From the NCBI RefSeq assembly GCF_900107975.1, contig NZ_FNVF01000001.1, forward strand, positions 230,311-294,310: a stretch of DNA of 64,000 nucleotides, written 5' to 3'. Each line of letters opens with the position of its first letter. The stretch's first letter is position 1. The stretch comes from Paenibacillus sp. UNC499MF. Lineage in GTDB: Bacteria > Bacillota > Bacilli > Paenibacillales > NBRC-103111. Positions 25,585 to 34,200 of this stretch are shown here, piece by piece. The translations under genes were made by a program, and so were the position numbers. The notes beneath the pieces are model-generated. The model did no database searches. It was not told where the DNA came from and saw only the letters and a list, made by a program, of their open reading frames with translations.

Positions 25585-26508
25585 ATGACGTATTTTATAC
25601 ATATCTTTCTCAATAATATCGTGCCGCTGGCCGTGATGATTCTGATCGGCGCGGCGATGTTCCGGGCTTTTCACCTGGATATCAAAACATTGTCAAAATT
25701 AAATTTTTACGTGTTTGCACCTGCGTTGGTTTTCGTCAAGCTGTACGAATCGGAGCTGTCTGTGGCGATTCTCGGTCAGGTGCTGCTGTTCTTCCTCCTG
25801 TTTTTCACGGCTATTTCCGTGATGACCGAAATATTCGTGCGCATCCGGAAGTACAAGGGCGGAATGAAAGGAGCCATGCGCAACAGCATTATTTTTTACA
25901 ACAGCGCCAATTACGCGATTCCGCTCAATCAGATGGTATTTGTCGGGGATGCATTTACCTTATCCGTGCAAATGATCGTGATGATGATGCAGAATCTGCT
26001 GCCCAATACGCTCGGTGTATATAACGTAAACGCGCACAAGAGCAGCTGGAAAGATATTGTGAAAACGGTCGCTTATCTGCCGACGATTTATATGATTCCG
26101 CTCGCTTTCGTTCTGCGCCATTTTCAGATTCCCGTTCCCCAGCCGCTCAGTATTCCGCTGCATTATATCGCGGACGGTTTTATGGCGACGGCGCTTCTCA
26201 CCCTGGGTGTGCAGCTCGGCGGAATGAAATGGTCTTTCCGGTTCTCCGACGTGCTCTGGTCCAATTTCCTGCGGCTGTGCATGGGCCCGCTGATCGGTCT
26301 CGGCGTTGTATACGCGCTGGGACTTCACGGCGTGATGGCGCAGGCGCTTGTCCTGTCGTGCGCGGTTCCGACCTCCCTCAGCAGTGTCCTGCTCGCGGTC
26401 GAGTACGACAACGAGCCCGAGTTTTCTTCACAGGCCGTGTTTATGTCTACCGTGCTCAGCATGTTTACGGTTACGCTCGTGATTTACCTTCTGCCTTATA
26501 TCGGATAA
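25585..26508 (+). CDS. AEC-family (auxin efflux carrier-type) transporter
   Basis: A 307-residue membrane protein with about ten hydrophobic segments, of the AEC family, whose bacterial members carry malate, other organic anions or unknown solutes. Conserved features are VPLAVMILIGAAMFRAFHL at the N-terminus, the NSANYAIPLNQMVFG-like loop (NSANYAIPLNQMVFVGDAF), and the C-terminal SCAVPTSLSSVLLAVEYD segment, in which a family-typical Pro breaks a helix. The ribosome site is weak. Substrate unknown. Confidence 0.82.
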   Translation: MTYFIHIFLNNIVPLAVMILIGAAMFRAFHLDIKTLSKLNFYVFAPALVFVKLYESELSVAILGQVLLFFLLFFTAISVMTEIFVRIRKYKGGMKGAMRNSIIFYNSANYAIPLNQMVFVGDAFTLSVQMIVMMMQNLLPNTLGVYNVNAHKSSWKDIVKTVAYLPTIYMIPLAFVLRHFQIPVPQPLSIPLHYIADGFMATALLTLGVQLGGMKWSFRFSDVLWSNFLRLCMGPLIGLGVVYALGLHGVMAQALVLSCAVPTSLSSVLLAVEYDNEPEFSSQAVFMSTVLSMFTVTLVIYLLPYIG

Positions 26509-26725
26509 ACGGGCTGGACGTAAACCCGGGACGCTTGATGCAAAAGAATGCCGGACAACTGCGGGGTTTGTCAGCCGGACAGCCGTGCACACGTATACTT
26601 GACGACGGGACAGGCATGCTTGTAAGAGGCAGCGCGGATAAGCCGGACGCAGGACAAAATTAGACGTCGGACACTTACAGGTCCTTATTTTACGGAATGG
26701 TACCGATACGAATGGAGGAATTTCC

Positions 26726-27160
26726 ATGCTCAAAAACATAAAATCGCAGAGGGACGAGGAGAAGGTAAGGGAACTGCTCGGCTATGCCGTGTTTCCGGAC
26801 CCTGAATCGGTGGACAAGACGGTGGAATTCTACGGGCAGGCACCGGAGCGCGAGCTGTACGGCTACGAATCGGAAGGCGACCTTATCGGCTTGATCGGCT
26901 TTTCGGCGGACGCGGAAGGGACGCTTACGATCCATCATCTGGCCGTGCATCCGGAGTGCAGAGGAGCCGGCTACGGCCGGGGGCAGATCCTGGAGCTGAT
27001 TCAACTCCAGAAGCCCCGGGTAATCGTGGCGGAGACGGACGAGGACGCCGTCGATTTTTACCGCAGCATCGGATTTACGGTGAGTTCGCTGGGAGAGAAA
27101 TATCCCGGCACCGAAAGATTCGTCTGCCGCTACGAGGCGGAGCCGGAAGACGAAGAGTAG
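26726..27160 (+). CDS. GNAT-family acetyltransferase
   Basis: A 144-residue acetyltransferase with the acetyl-CoA loop VHPECRGAGYGRGQI near residue 75-90 and the C-terminal DAVDFYRSIGF segment. Substrate unknown. TGGAGG precedes the ATG. A TTGACG with a TAAGAG 17-18 bp downstream (26599-26628) may be its promoter. The preceding 200 bp contain three scattered GCCGGAC words but no gene. Confidence 0.8.
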   Translation: MLKNIKSQRDEEKVRELLGYAVFPDPESVDKTVEFYGQAPERELYGYESEGDLIGLIGFSADAEGTLTIHHLAVHPECRGAGYGRGQILELIQLQKPRVIVAETDEDAVDFYRSIGFTVSSLGEKYPGTERFVCRYEAEPEDEE

Positions 27161-27220
27161 GCGGAGCGCTCTCGTTCCGAGGTGCGGCGCGTGCTTTTTC
27201 GGGATATAGGTGGTAAGAAG

Positions 27221-27247
27221 GGCGGTCCCCGGACCGTCTTTTTTTTA
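27221..27247 (+). terminator. Terminator after the GNAT gene
   Basis: GCGGTC pairs with GACCGT around a CCCG loop, followed by a run of T from 27239. Confidence 0.75.
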
Positions 27248-27309
27248 TGCGCAAAAGTGTCTGACCGCGGGTGCGCCGCCGTCTCCGTAACGAAATGAAA
27301 AGCCAAGTG

Positions 27310-27337
27310 ACACTTGGGCGGGGGGATACATACAATA
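27310..27337 (+). promoter_or_regulatory. Predicted SigK/SigE mother-cell promoter
   Basis: CATACAATA (27329-27337) is an excellent match to the -10 of SigE/SigK promoters, and an ACAC element at 27310-27313 lies 15-17 bp upstream, fitting the short AC-type -35 of SigK. It lies 33 bases before the GerPF-like gene. Bacillus gerP genes are known SigK targets. Confidence 0.6.
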
Positions 27338-27369
27338 GTACACGGCCAACAGGTTTGGAGGGGGTTCGG

Positions 27370-27594
27370 ATGTTGGGTTCAATTGTCGGGAGCATCAAAA
27401 TAAACAGCGTATCTAACAGCTCTAATGTACAGATCGGAAATGCCGCCTATATCGTGATGTCCAGCAACAACAAAATGAACGGAGGAAGCAACTCGTTCTC
27501 CCCGGGTGACAGTTTCGGCAGCATTACCAACGTTCCCAATAACATTACGAATGACCGTGATATCGTTGAAGGAAACAGCGCCGCCGCCGTGTAA
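27370..27594 (+). CDS. GerPA/GerPF-family spore germination protein
   Basis: A 74-residue protein of the GerPA/GerPF type, small spore-coat proteins that help germinants pass the coat. The N-terminal core SIVGSIKINSVSNSSNVQIGN and the Ser/Gly/Asn-rich FSPGDSFGSITNVPNNI segment are typical. GGAGGGGG precedes ATG 27370; the frame is open upstream but without a start context. It is an isolated copy rather than part of a gerPABCDEF operon, and the mother-cell promoter match supports sporulation expression. Confidence 0.82.
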   Translation: MLGSIVGSIKINSVSNSSNVQIGNAAYIVMSSNNKMNGGSNSFSPGDSFGSITNVPNNITNDRDIVEGNSAAAV

Positions 27595-27644
27595 AATTGG
27601 AAATAGTCCCATGTCCGCCCGCTTGCCTTCCCTCTCTCAACTTA

Positions 27645-27653
27645 TGGTACAAT
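27645..27653 (+). promoter_or_regulatory. Extended -10 before addB
   Basis: TGGTACAAT, with a TTGCCT 19 bp upstream (27623-27628) as a possible but poorly spaced -35. Confidence 0.5.
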
Positions 27654-27717
27654 AGAGCGATAGAGAACATAGATTCCCCATGGGGCAAGTAACAAGGCGA
27701 AAGGGGCGTGCCCGAAA

Positions 27718-30700
27718 ATGCCCGTACGTTTTATAACCGGCCGTGCAGGGAGCGGCAAGAGCAAGCTCTGCATGGATGAAATTATAGAGAACTTGAAGGA
27801 CCGGCCCGAGGGGCCGCCCTTGATTCTGATCGTTCCCGAGCAGGCGACCTTTCAGACGGAGCTGGCGCTTGTCGACCATCCCGACGTGGGAGGAACGATA
27901 CGCGCGCAGGTGCTCAGCTTCCGCCGTCTGGCCTGGAGAGTGATGCAGGAGAGAGGCGGAACGGCCCGCCAGCCGATTGACGAAGTCGGGAAAAAGCTGC
28001 TGCTTCACAAGCTTTTACATAAGCGGAAGGGCGACCTGCGCTTTTACCGGTCGGTCTACGAGCAGACGGGTTTCGTCGACCGGCTTAATGACCTGTTCGC
28101 GGAGTGGAGGCGCTACTGCGTGACCGGAGAGAGTCTCCGCGAGCATGTGGACAGATACGACGATTTTCTCGGCAGTAAGAAGCAGCTCCTGCGGGATAAA
28201 ATGCGGGATCTCCAATTGATTTACGGGGCTTTCGAACACGAAATTTCGCTCCGTTATCTCGACGGGGAAGGAACGCTATCCAAGCTGGCCGAAGAGCTCG
28301 GGCAGTCTTCGCTTATTCGGGACGCGCAGATTTGGATCGACGGGTTTCACGGCTTTACGCCCCAGGAGCTCATGGTGGTGAAGGAGCTGTTTGAGCACGG
28401 TGACCGTACCACGGTGTCGCTCTGCGTGAACCGGCCTTATTATGCCGGAGAGACTCCGGACGAGCTGGATTTGTTCCACCCGACGGCACGGACGATGGTG
28501 CAGCTCCAGGAGCTGGTGGATGCTTTAGGCGCCGGACCGGCCGAAACCGTCACCGTTAAGCCTGTCCTGCCGCCCCGGTTTGCCGCAAGTCCCATGCTCG
28601 CGCATCTGGAGAGCTCGTTCGAGCAGCGAATCGGGCGTTACGGCAGCCCGTATCTTCCGGCCGGACCCGGCGAACGGGAGCAGTTGTCGCTGTATGCCGC
28701 CGTCAACCGCAGGGCCGAGGCCGAAGGCGTTGCCCGCGAGATGACGAGGCTGGCCCGTGAACAGGGAGTGCGGTGGCGGGATATGGCCGTGATGGTCCGC
28801 AATATGGCGGACTATGAGGATCTGCTGGAGACCGCTTTTACCGATTACGGGATTCCGCACTTTTTTGACCAGAAAAGAACGGTGCTGCATCACCCGCTTG
28901 CGGAATTTATCCGCTCGGCTCTGGAGACGGTTTTGCATAACTGGGGATACGATGCGGTATTCCGCTGTGTAAAAACGGACCTGCTCCTGCCTTGGAACGG
29001 AGACGCCGATGACAGGGCAAAGACGCTGACGGAGCAGCGTTCGGCGATGGACCGCCTGGAGAATTACGTGCTTTCCTACGGGATCCAGGGAAACCGCTGG
29101 ACCGACGGCAGGCCGTGGACGCACCGCAGCCGGGCCTCGCTGGAAGACGAGGAGAAGGCGGCGAATGAAGCGGAGGAGCTGTATCTGCAGGAAATTCAGC
29201 AGACCCGGGAATGGGTGGCGGAGCCTCTGCTGCGTTTTCAGAAAAATCTCAAACGGGCCAAAACGGTCCAGTCGCGCACGCAGGCGCTGTACGAGCTTCT
29301 CGAAGACGTGCATGCGCCGGAGCGGCTGGAGCAGTGGTATGCCGAGGCGGCCGAAGGCGGCCGGCCGGAGAAAGCCCGGGAGCACAGCCAGATCTGGGGC
29401 AGCCTGATGGACCTGCTTGATCAGCTTGTCGAGCTGATGGGCGAGGAAGAAATATCGGCCGAGCTGTACGGCGAGCTGCTGGAAACCGGACTGGAGAGCA
29501 TCAAGCTCGGTCTGGTGCCTCCGGCGCTCGACCAGGTTCTGGTCGGAAGCATGGACCGCACCCGCTCCATGAAAATCCGGTACGCGTTCATACTCGGCGT
29601 TAGCGACGGAGTCATTCCGGCGTCGCCGACCGAGGACGGCGTGCTGGCCGAAGCGGAGCGTGAGCTGCTGCTGCAGACGGGACTGCCGATGGCGGACGGC
29701 AACCGCCGGAGGCTGCTCGACGAGTCCTTCCTAATCTATTCTTCGCTTGCCGTTCCGAGCGTACGGCTGTCGTTGTCTTACCCGCTTGCCGATGAAGAAG
29801 GCAAATCGCTGCTTCCTTCGGAACTGATCCGGCAGGTGAAAGGATTATTTCCGGAACTGCGGGAAATCCAGTGGATGGGCGAGCCTTCGCCGCTTATGTC
29901 CGCAGAGGAGCAGCTTTCCTATATGCAAAATCCGTCGCGGGCCATGTCTTACCTCGGAGTCCAGCTGAAGCAGTGGATGAGAGGAGCGGCCATCGGGGAC
30001 TTGTGGTGGGGCACCTACAACTATTTTGCGGGAGAGCCGGAGTGGAGAGGCAGCATGAACCGCCTCGTTCAGGGGCTGCTTTATGCCAACCGGGAGGACA
30101 AGCTGCCACGGGAAACGAGCCGTCTTCTGTACGGACGTCATCTACGTGCGAGCGTATCCCGGATGGAGCGCTACGTAGCATGCCCGTTCGCCCACTTCCT
30201 GACGCACGGCCTCAAGCTCAAAGAGCGCCGGGTGTTCCATCTGGAAGCTCCCGATATCGGGCAGCTGTTTCACGGCGCGCTCAACTTGTTCGTACGCGGT
30301 CTTCAGGAGGACAAGGTCGATTGGGCGAGTCTGAGCACGGAAGAAACCTACCGCCGCACATCCGACGTCGTCGACCGGCTTGCGCCACGGCTGCAGGGCG
30401 AAATCCTTCTGAGCTCGAAGCGGTACCGGTATATTTCCCACAAGCTCAAGCAGGTCGTGGGCAAAGCGGCCGTCATGCTGGGCGAACACGCGAAGCGCAG
30501 CCGGTTTGCACCGGTAGGGCTGGAGATCGATTTCGGACCGGGCGGCATGCTGCCCTCCCTGACCTTCCAGCTCGACAACGGATGCACGATGGAAATTATC
30601 GGCCGGATCGACCGGGTGGACCAGGCGCAGGGAGACAGCGGTCTGCTGCTGCGCGTGATCGATTACAAGTCAAGCCCGACGGCACTGGATTTGTCCAGTG

Positions 30701-31299
30701 TTTACTATGGTTTGTCTCTTCAGATGCTCACCTATCTGGACGTGATTCTGACCCATGCCCCCCAGTGGCTCGGCATGAGCGCGACACCGGCAGGGGTGCT
30801 GTATTTTCATGTGCACAATCCTCTGCTGCAATTCACGAACGGCATGACCGTGCAGGATGTGGAGAAAGAACTGCGCAAGCGCTACAAGATGAAAGGGCTC
30901 CTTATGGCGGACCCGGAAATCGTAAAAATGATGGACAGCGACCTTGCGGGCGCAGCGGGGCACTCCCAACTCGTACCGGCCGCCTTATCCAAGGACGGGG
31001 GCTTTTATAAATCGTCCTCCGTCGCTTCGGAAGAGCAGTGGGATACCCTGCGCGGTTTTGTGCGGGACCGTATCCGCGATATCGGCACGGAGATTACGGA
31101 GGGACGGGTGGATATCACCCCGTACCGCACGGGCAATAAAACGGCCTGCCAGCACTGTTCTTACAAGGCGGTGTGCCAGTTTGATCCGGCGCTGGACGGC
31201 AACGAGCCCAAACATCTGGCCAAAATCGGACGCGAGCGCGTCTGGGCCGAGCTTACCAGGAAAGAGACGGGAAGCGGAAAGGAGGAGCAAGACCGATGA
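27718..31299 (+). CDS. addB: Helicase-exonuclease AddAB subunit AddB
   Basis: AddB (1193 residues) is the second subunit of the AddAB helicase-nuclease that resects double-strand breaks to Chi for RecA loading. Walker A GRAGSGKS starts at residue 8. The C-terminal nuclease has VIDYKSS (Asp982, Lys984), and the iron-sulfur staple cysteines are Cys822 (YVACPFAHF) and Cys1144, Cys1147 and Cys1153 (CQHCSYKAVC). Full family length. The stop overlaps the addA start by four bases, so AddA and AddB are translationally coupled. Confidence 0.97.
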   Translation: MPVRFITGRAGSGKSKLCMDEIIENLKDRPEGPPLILIVPEQATFQTELALVDHPDVGGTIRAQVLSFRRLAWRVMQERGGTARQPIDEVGKKLLLHKLLHKRKGDLRFYRSVYEQTGFVDRLNDLFAEWRRYCVTGESLREHVDRYDDFLGSKKQLLRDKMRDLQLIYGAFEHEISLRYLDGEGTLSKLAEELGQSSLIRDAQIWIDGFHGFTPQELMVVKELFEHGDRTTVSLCVNRPYYAGETPDELDLFHPTARTMVQLQELVDALGAGPAETVTVKPVLPPRFAASPMLAHLESSFEQRIGRYGSPYLPAGPGEREQLSLYAAVNRRAEAEGVAREMTRLAREQGVRWRDMAVMVRNMADYEDLLETAFTDYGIPHFFDQKRTVLHHPLAEFIRSALETVLHNWGYDAVFRCVKTDLLLPWNGDADDRAKTLTEQRSAMDRLENYVLSYGIQGNRWTDGRPWTHRSRASLEDEEKAANEAEELYLQEIQQTREWVAEPLLRFQKNLKRAKTVQSRTQALYELLEDVHAPERLEQWYAEAAEGGRPEKAREHSQIWGSLMDLLDQLVELMGEEEISAELYGELLETGLESIKLGLVPPALDQVLVGSMDRTRSMKIRYAFILGVSDGVIPASPTEDGVLAEAERELLLQTGLPMADGNRRRLLDESFLIYSSLAVPSVRLSLSYPLADEEGKSLLPSELIRQVKGLFPELREIQWMGEPSPLMSAEEQLSYMQNPSRAMSYLGVQLKQWMRGAAIGDLWWGTYNYFAGEPEWRGSMNRLVQGLLYANREDKLPRETSRLLYGRHLRASVSRMERYVACPFAHFLTHGLKLKERRVFHLEAPDIGQLFHGALNLFVRGLQEDKVDWASLSTEETYRRTSDVVDRLAPRLQGEILLSSKRYRYISHKLKQVVGKAAVMLGEHAKRSRFAPVGLEIDFGPGGMLPSLTFQLDNGCTMEIIGRIDRVDQAQGDSGLLLRVIDYKSSPTALDLSSVYYGLSLQMLTYLDVILTHAPQWLGMSATPAGVLYFHVHNPLLQFTNGMTVQDVEKELRKRYKMKGLLMADPEIVKMMDSDLAGAAGHSQLVPAALSKDGGFYKSSSVASEEQWDTLRGFVRDRIRDIGTEITEGRVDITPYRTGNKTACQHCSYKAVCQFDPALDGNEPKHLAKIGRERVWAELTRKETGSGKEEQDR

Positions 31300-34200
31300 C
31301 AACGACACCGAGAACAAAGCCTCCGGGAAGCACGTGGACGGATGAGCAGTGGGATGCCATTGCTCTGCGTGGACAAAACATGCTTGTGGCGGCTGCGGCC
31401 GGTTCGGGGAAAACGGCCGTACTGGTCGAGCGGATTATCCGCCGCATTTCCGACGAGGCTGCTCCCCTGGATGTGGACCGTCTGCTCGTCGCGACCTTTA
31501 CGAAGGCCGCCGCAGCCGAAATGAAGCAGAGAATACGGGAGGCGCTGGAGAAAGAACTGACGGCACATCCCGATTCCCAGCACTTGAAGCGGCAGCTCGC
31601 CTTGATGGGACGGGCTTCCGTGACGACCCTTCATTCCTTCTGTCTGGAAGTGATCCGCAGGCACTACAGCCTTATTCGGCTCGATCCCGGGTTCCGCATC
31701 GCCAACGAAACGGAAGCGGAACTGATGCGGCACGACCAGCTCGAAGAGATGATGGAGCAGTATTACGGGGAAAGCGGAGAAGACAGCCCGTTCTGGCGGC
31801 TGGTCGATACGTTCGGCGGCGAGCGGAGCGACGTTCCCCTTCATCTGCTCATCCAGAAGCTGTACGACGAGTCGCGGAGTCATCCGTGGCCGGAACATTG
31901 GCTGCGCGAGATGGCGAATATGTTCGGGCCGAAGAACTACGAACTGATCACGGGAAGCGATGCTTCCGGTGAAGACGAGCGGACGGCCGCCTTGGCGGAA
32001 GTAAGCGAAGGGTATGCGGAAGCGGCTGCGGCCGTTGATGCGGCTGCTAATTCGGCTACGGCAGGGACCACGGAGCAAGCCGCTTCGGCTACTGAGGTGG
32101 AACCTGTGCAGCATCCGGCAGCGGAACGGACGCATCCCGACGATCCGGGCGGCAGGGAGACGACCGAACGGATGGCGGCAGAGCGGGCGGAGACTTCGGC
32201 GGCTTTGGAGTCAGAGGGCCTGACGCAGGAGCTGGTGCCGGAAGCTGCGGCAACCGGGGCGGCTTCTTCGGCAGGTATCGAAGGTTCCGAAAGCGAGGGG
32301 GCCGAAAGCGCGCTTGCTGCGGACAATAAGGTTAACGCTGGACGGAGCGAAAACGAAGGGGAAGGGGCAGGCGCTTCAGCCGAGTTCTGGCTTAAGGGGC
32401 TCACCGACGATGTCCGTCTGGAGCTTCAGGGGACCGCCGAGCTCTTGAAGCAGGCTCTCGAAATTACCGCTCAGCCGGGCGGCCCGCTTCCTTACGCGAC
32501 AGCCGTGCAGGATGATCTGACCATGGTCGAAGGACTGGCGGATATCGCCGGGAACTACCCGTGGGAGATCCTGTTCCGCGCGTTTCAGTCCGTGTCTTTC
32601 GGCAAGCTCAAGCCGTGCAAGAAAGACGAAGTGGATCCGCAGCTCCAGGAACAAGTGAAGCAGCTGCGCAGCCGGGCCAAGGAACGCATTACCTCTCTCC
32701 AGGAGGAATTGTTCGGGCGGCCGCCGGAAAAGTTTCTGGAGGAAACGCGGGAAATGGCGCCCGTCATTCACGCGCTGGTCGATCTCGTTATCGACTTCGG
32801 GGGGCGCTACAGCAAGGCCAAGGCCGCCAAGGGTCTGGTCGATTTCGCCGATCTGGAGCATTTCTGCCTGCGTATTCTGCGCGCCGAAGAGTCTGCGCCG
32901 GATCACCTGGTTCCTTCACGGGCGGCGCTTGAATACAGGGAGCAGTTTGCGGAGGTGTTGCTTGACGAATACCAGGACACGAACCGCGTCCAGGAAGCGA
33001 TCGTCGAGCTGATTGCCGAGCCGCTCCCGGGCAACCGCTTTATGGTCGGCGACGTGAAGCAGAGCATTTACCGCTTCCGTCTGGCGGAGCCGGGGCTTTT
33101 TCTGGAGAAGTACAAAAGCTTCACCGGGGACGGCAGGGGTCCGGGAAGACGGATCGACCTGGCCCGGAACTTCAGGAGCCGGGCGGAGGTAGTCGATGCC
33201 GTCAACTTTATTTTCCGGCAAATCATGAATGAGGGCGTCGGCGACATTGCTTACGACGAGCGGGCGGAGCTGGTGAACGGCGCGTCTTATCCTGCGGCCG
33301 AAGGCCAGAATCTGTCCGTCGAAATGATGCTTATCGACCGTGCGGCCGCCGCACAGGCGTCCGCCGGGGATGAGACCGATGGGGAGGAAGCGGCCGGGGA
33401 GATTCCGGCTGAGGAGCAGGAGGGCGAACCGGGCGGCATTTTGGAAGGCCAGGAGCTGGAAACCGCCCAGATGGAAGCCCGGGCGATCGCCCGCAAAATA
33501 CGGGCCATGCTGGAACCGCAGGACGGGCAGCCGTACCTCGTGTACGATAAGCGGTCCGGTTCCATGAGGCCCGCCACGTATCGGGATCTGGTTATTCTGC
33601 TGCGCGCCACCCAGCAGTGGTCTCCGATTTTCATAGAAGAATTAAGACAGCTAGGCATACCGGCTTATGCCGATTTGAATACAGGATATTTTACGGCGAC
33701 GGAAGTCGAAGTCATGCTTTCCCTGCTGAAAGTGATCGATAATCCGTATCAGGACGTTCCGCTTGCGGGCGTCCTCCGTTCTCCGATTGTCGGTCTGACG
33801 GCGGATGAACTGGCTTCCCTGCGTATATCCGGCAAAAATATCCCGTTTTACGAGGCGGTCCGGGCCTACGCCCAAGGAAGCCGTCCCCCGGGAAATGCAG
33901 ATGGCGGAAACGGCTTGGGAGATGCTGCCGAGTGGAAGCCGGACGAAGAGCTGCGCGGCAAAATCGCGGACTTTCTGCGGCGCCTGGAGGAGTGGCGGAG
34001 CGAAGCCCGGCAGGGAGCGCTCGCTCGTCTTATCTGGAAGGTATACGGGGACACCGGCTATTTCGACTTCGTGGGAGCGATGCCCGGAGGGCAGCAGCGC
34101 CAGGCGAATCTCCGCGCGCTCTACGACCGGGCGAGACAGTATGAGAACACCTCGCTGCGCGGGCTGTTCCGGTTTCTCCGCTTTATCGAGCGGATGAAAG

